Made by a program: the position numbers and the translations under genes. The notes beneath the pieces are model-generated. The model was not told the DNA's origin. It worked only from the letters and a program-made list of their open reading frames with translations, and did not search any database. A stretch of 64,000 nucleotides of DNA. It comes from an uncultured Eudoraea sp. (lineage in GTDB: Bacteria > Bacteroidota > Bacteroidia > Flavobacteriales > Flavobacteriaceae). Location: the NCBI RefSeq assembly GCF_947258925.1, contig NZ_CAMYKG010000036.1, positions 1-64,000 of the forward strand. Direction: 5' to 3'. Below are positions 63,841 to 64,000 of this stretch, in pieces (the stretch's first letter is position 1; each line of letters starts with the position of its first letter).

Positions 63841-64000
63841 ATGTTAACAAAACTACGTCTTGTTTTATCAATTACCATAATTTTTCTTTCCTTTTACGGA
63901 TCTGGGCAATCCAAATATTGGCAACAGGAGATATCAGCCAATGAGATTACTTCAGCCTCTATTGCAAAGAGGGATATTGCTAAGGTAAAAATATTTGAAC
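63841..64000 (+). CDS. Start of an exported protein, cut by window end
   Basis: From ATG 63841, 53 codons are visible: a signal peptide (MLTKLRLVLSITIIFLSFYGSGQ) followed by SKYWQQEISANEITSAS. The opening resembles propeptides of large secreted metalloproteases of the reprolysin type in Flavobacteriaceae, but with so little sequence this is only a suggestion. It is divergent from ribF with 50 bp between the starts. Confidence 0.6.
   Translation, partial: MLTKLRLVLSITIIFLSFYGSGQSKYWQQEISANEITSASIAKRDIAKVKIFE

Noticed and set aside
1-64000. Prophage, insertion sequence, CRISPR, tRNA or rRNA
   Set aside because: No integrase, transposase, spaced repeat array or tRNA-like cloverleaf was noticed on either strand.

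Overview
The window is a chromosomal segment of a low-GC member of the Bacteroidota, most probably family Flavobacteriaceae. Supporting signs are: TAnnTTTG promoter -7 elements instead of sigma70 boxes; a C-terminal type IX secretion sorting domain; SDR-type threonine dehydrogenase; the DUF1501/DUF1800 pair; the ligase-associated helicase/PdeM pair; OlsF-type aminolipid synthase; and many lipoproteins and TPR proteins. I see no rRNA, tRNA, CRISPR array, integrase or transposase. Most of the window is compact core genome with gene gaps of 0-100 bp.

Layout. 1-4650: a plus-strand signalling cluster of two histidine kinases with near-identical catalytic halves, a lone receiver and a receiver-class III cyclase fusion. 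4742-5616: moaE-moaC. 5621-14297: small exported proteins, threonine dehydrogenase, two TPR/unknown genes, a coupled epimerase-M28 peptidase pair, a CBS protein and a zinc-ribbon protein. 14495-21471: a minus-strand block of four exported proteins (propeller, PmoA-like, serine hydrolase, M28 peptidase). 21767-23502: a lipoprotein, a tail-less SSB and ferritin. 23599-29648: transporter, ribokinase, nucleoside-hydrolase lipoprotein, HDAC-like deacetylase and metG. 29790-32929: the DUF1501-DUF1800 pair. 33148-42966: yraN, an ACT-like protein, a serine hydrolase, mfd, pdeM, an Lhr-type helicase and a TerB-like protein. 42995-47698: fbp, a truncated GNAT, aspartokinase and olsF. 47695-49525: a decaying arsenic operon. 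49572-55239: a LEA-like/TM2 fusion, VOC, DUF1801, an AsmA-like protein, a hydroxyacid dehydrogenase, a cupin and a nitrilase. 55315-64000: mgtE, rsmA, a DUF4286-GGCT fusion, a TPR protein, serS, a gamma-carboxylase-like HTTM protein, ribF and the start of an exported protein.

How genes work together. The kinase/receiver/cyclase cluster looks like a phosphorelay feeding a cyclic-nucleotide output. The nucleoside hydrolase (outside the cytoplasm), GRP-type transporter and ribokinase form a coherent nucleoside-to-ribose-5-phosphate route. The ars genes retain repressor, operator and two accessory genes, but arsC is broken by a nonsense codon and has lost its catalytic cysteine, and no arsenite exporter follows.

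Decay and rearrangement are the most distinctive features outside the core genes. Both kinases carry the same 24-bp in-frame repeat. There are remnants at 8415-8737 and 14342-14494, the dead arsC, a GNAT lacking its tail, and a perfect 30-bp tandem duplication in the DUF1800 promoter region. All functional calls come from reading motifs by eye; no database search was run.
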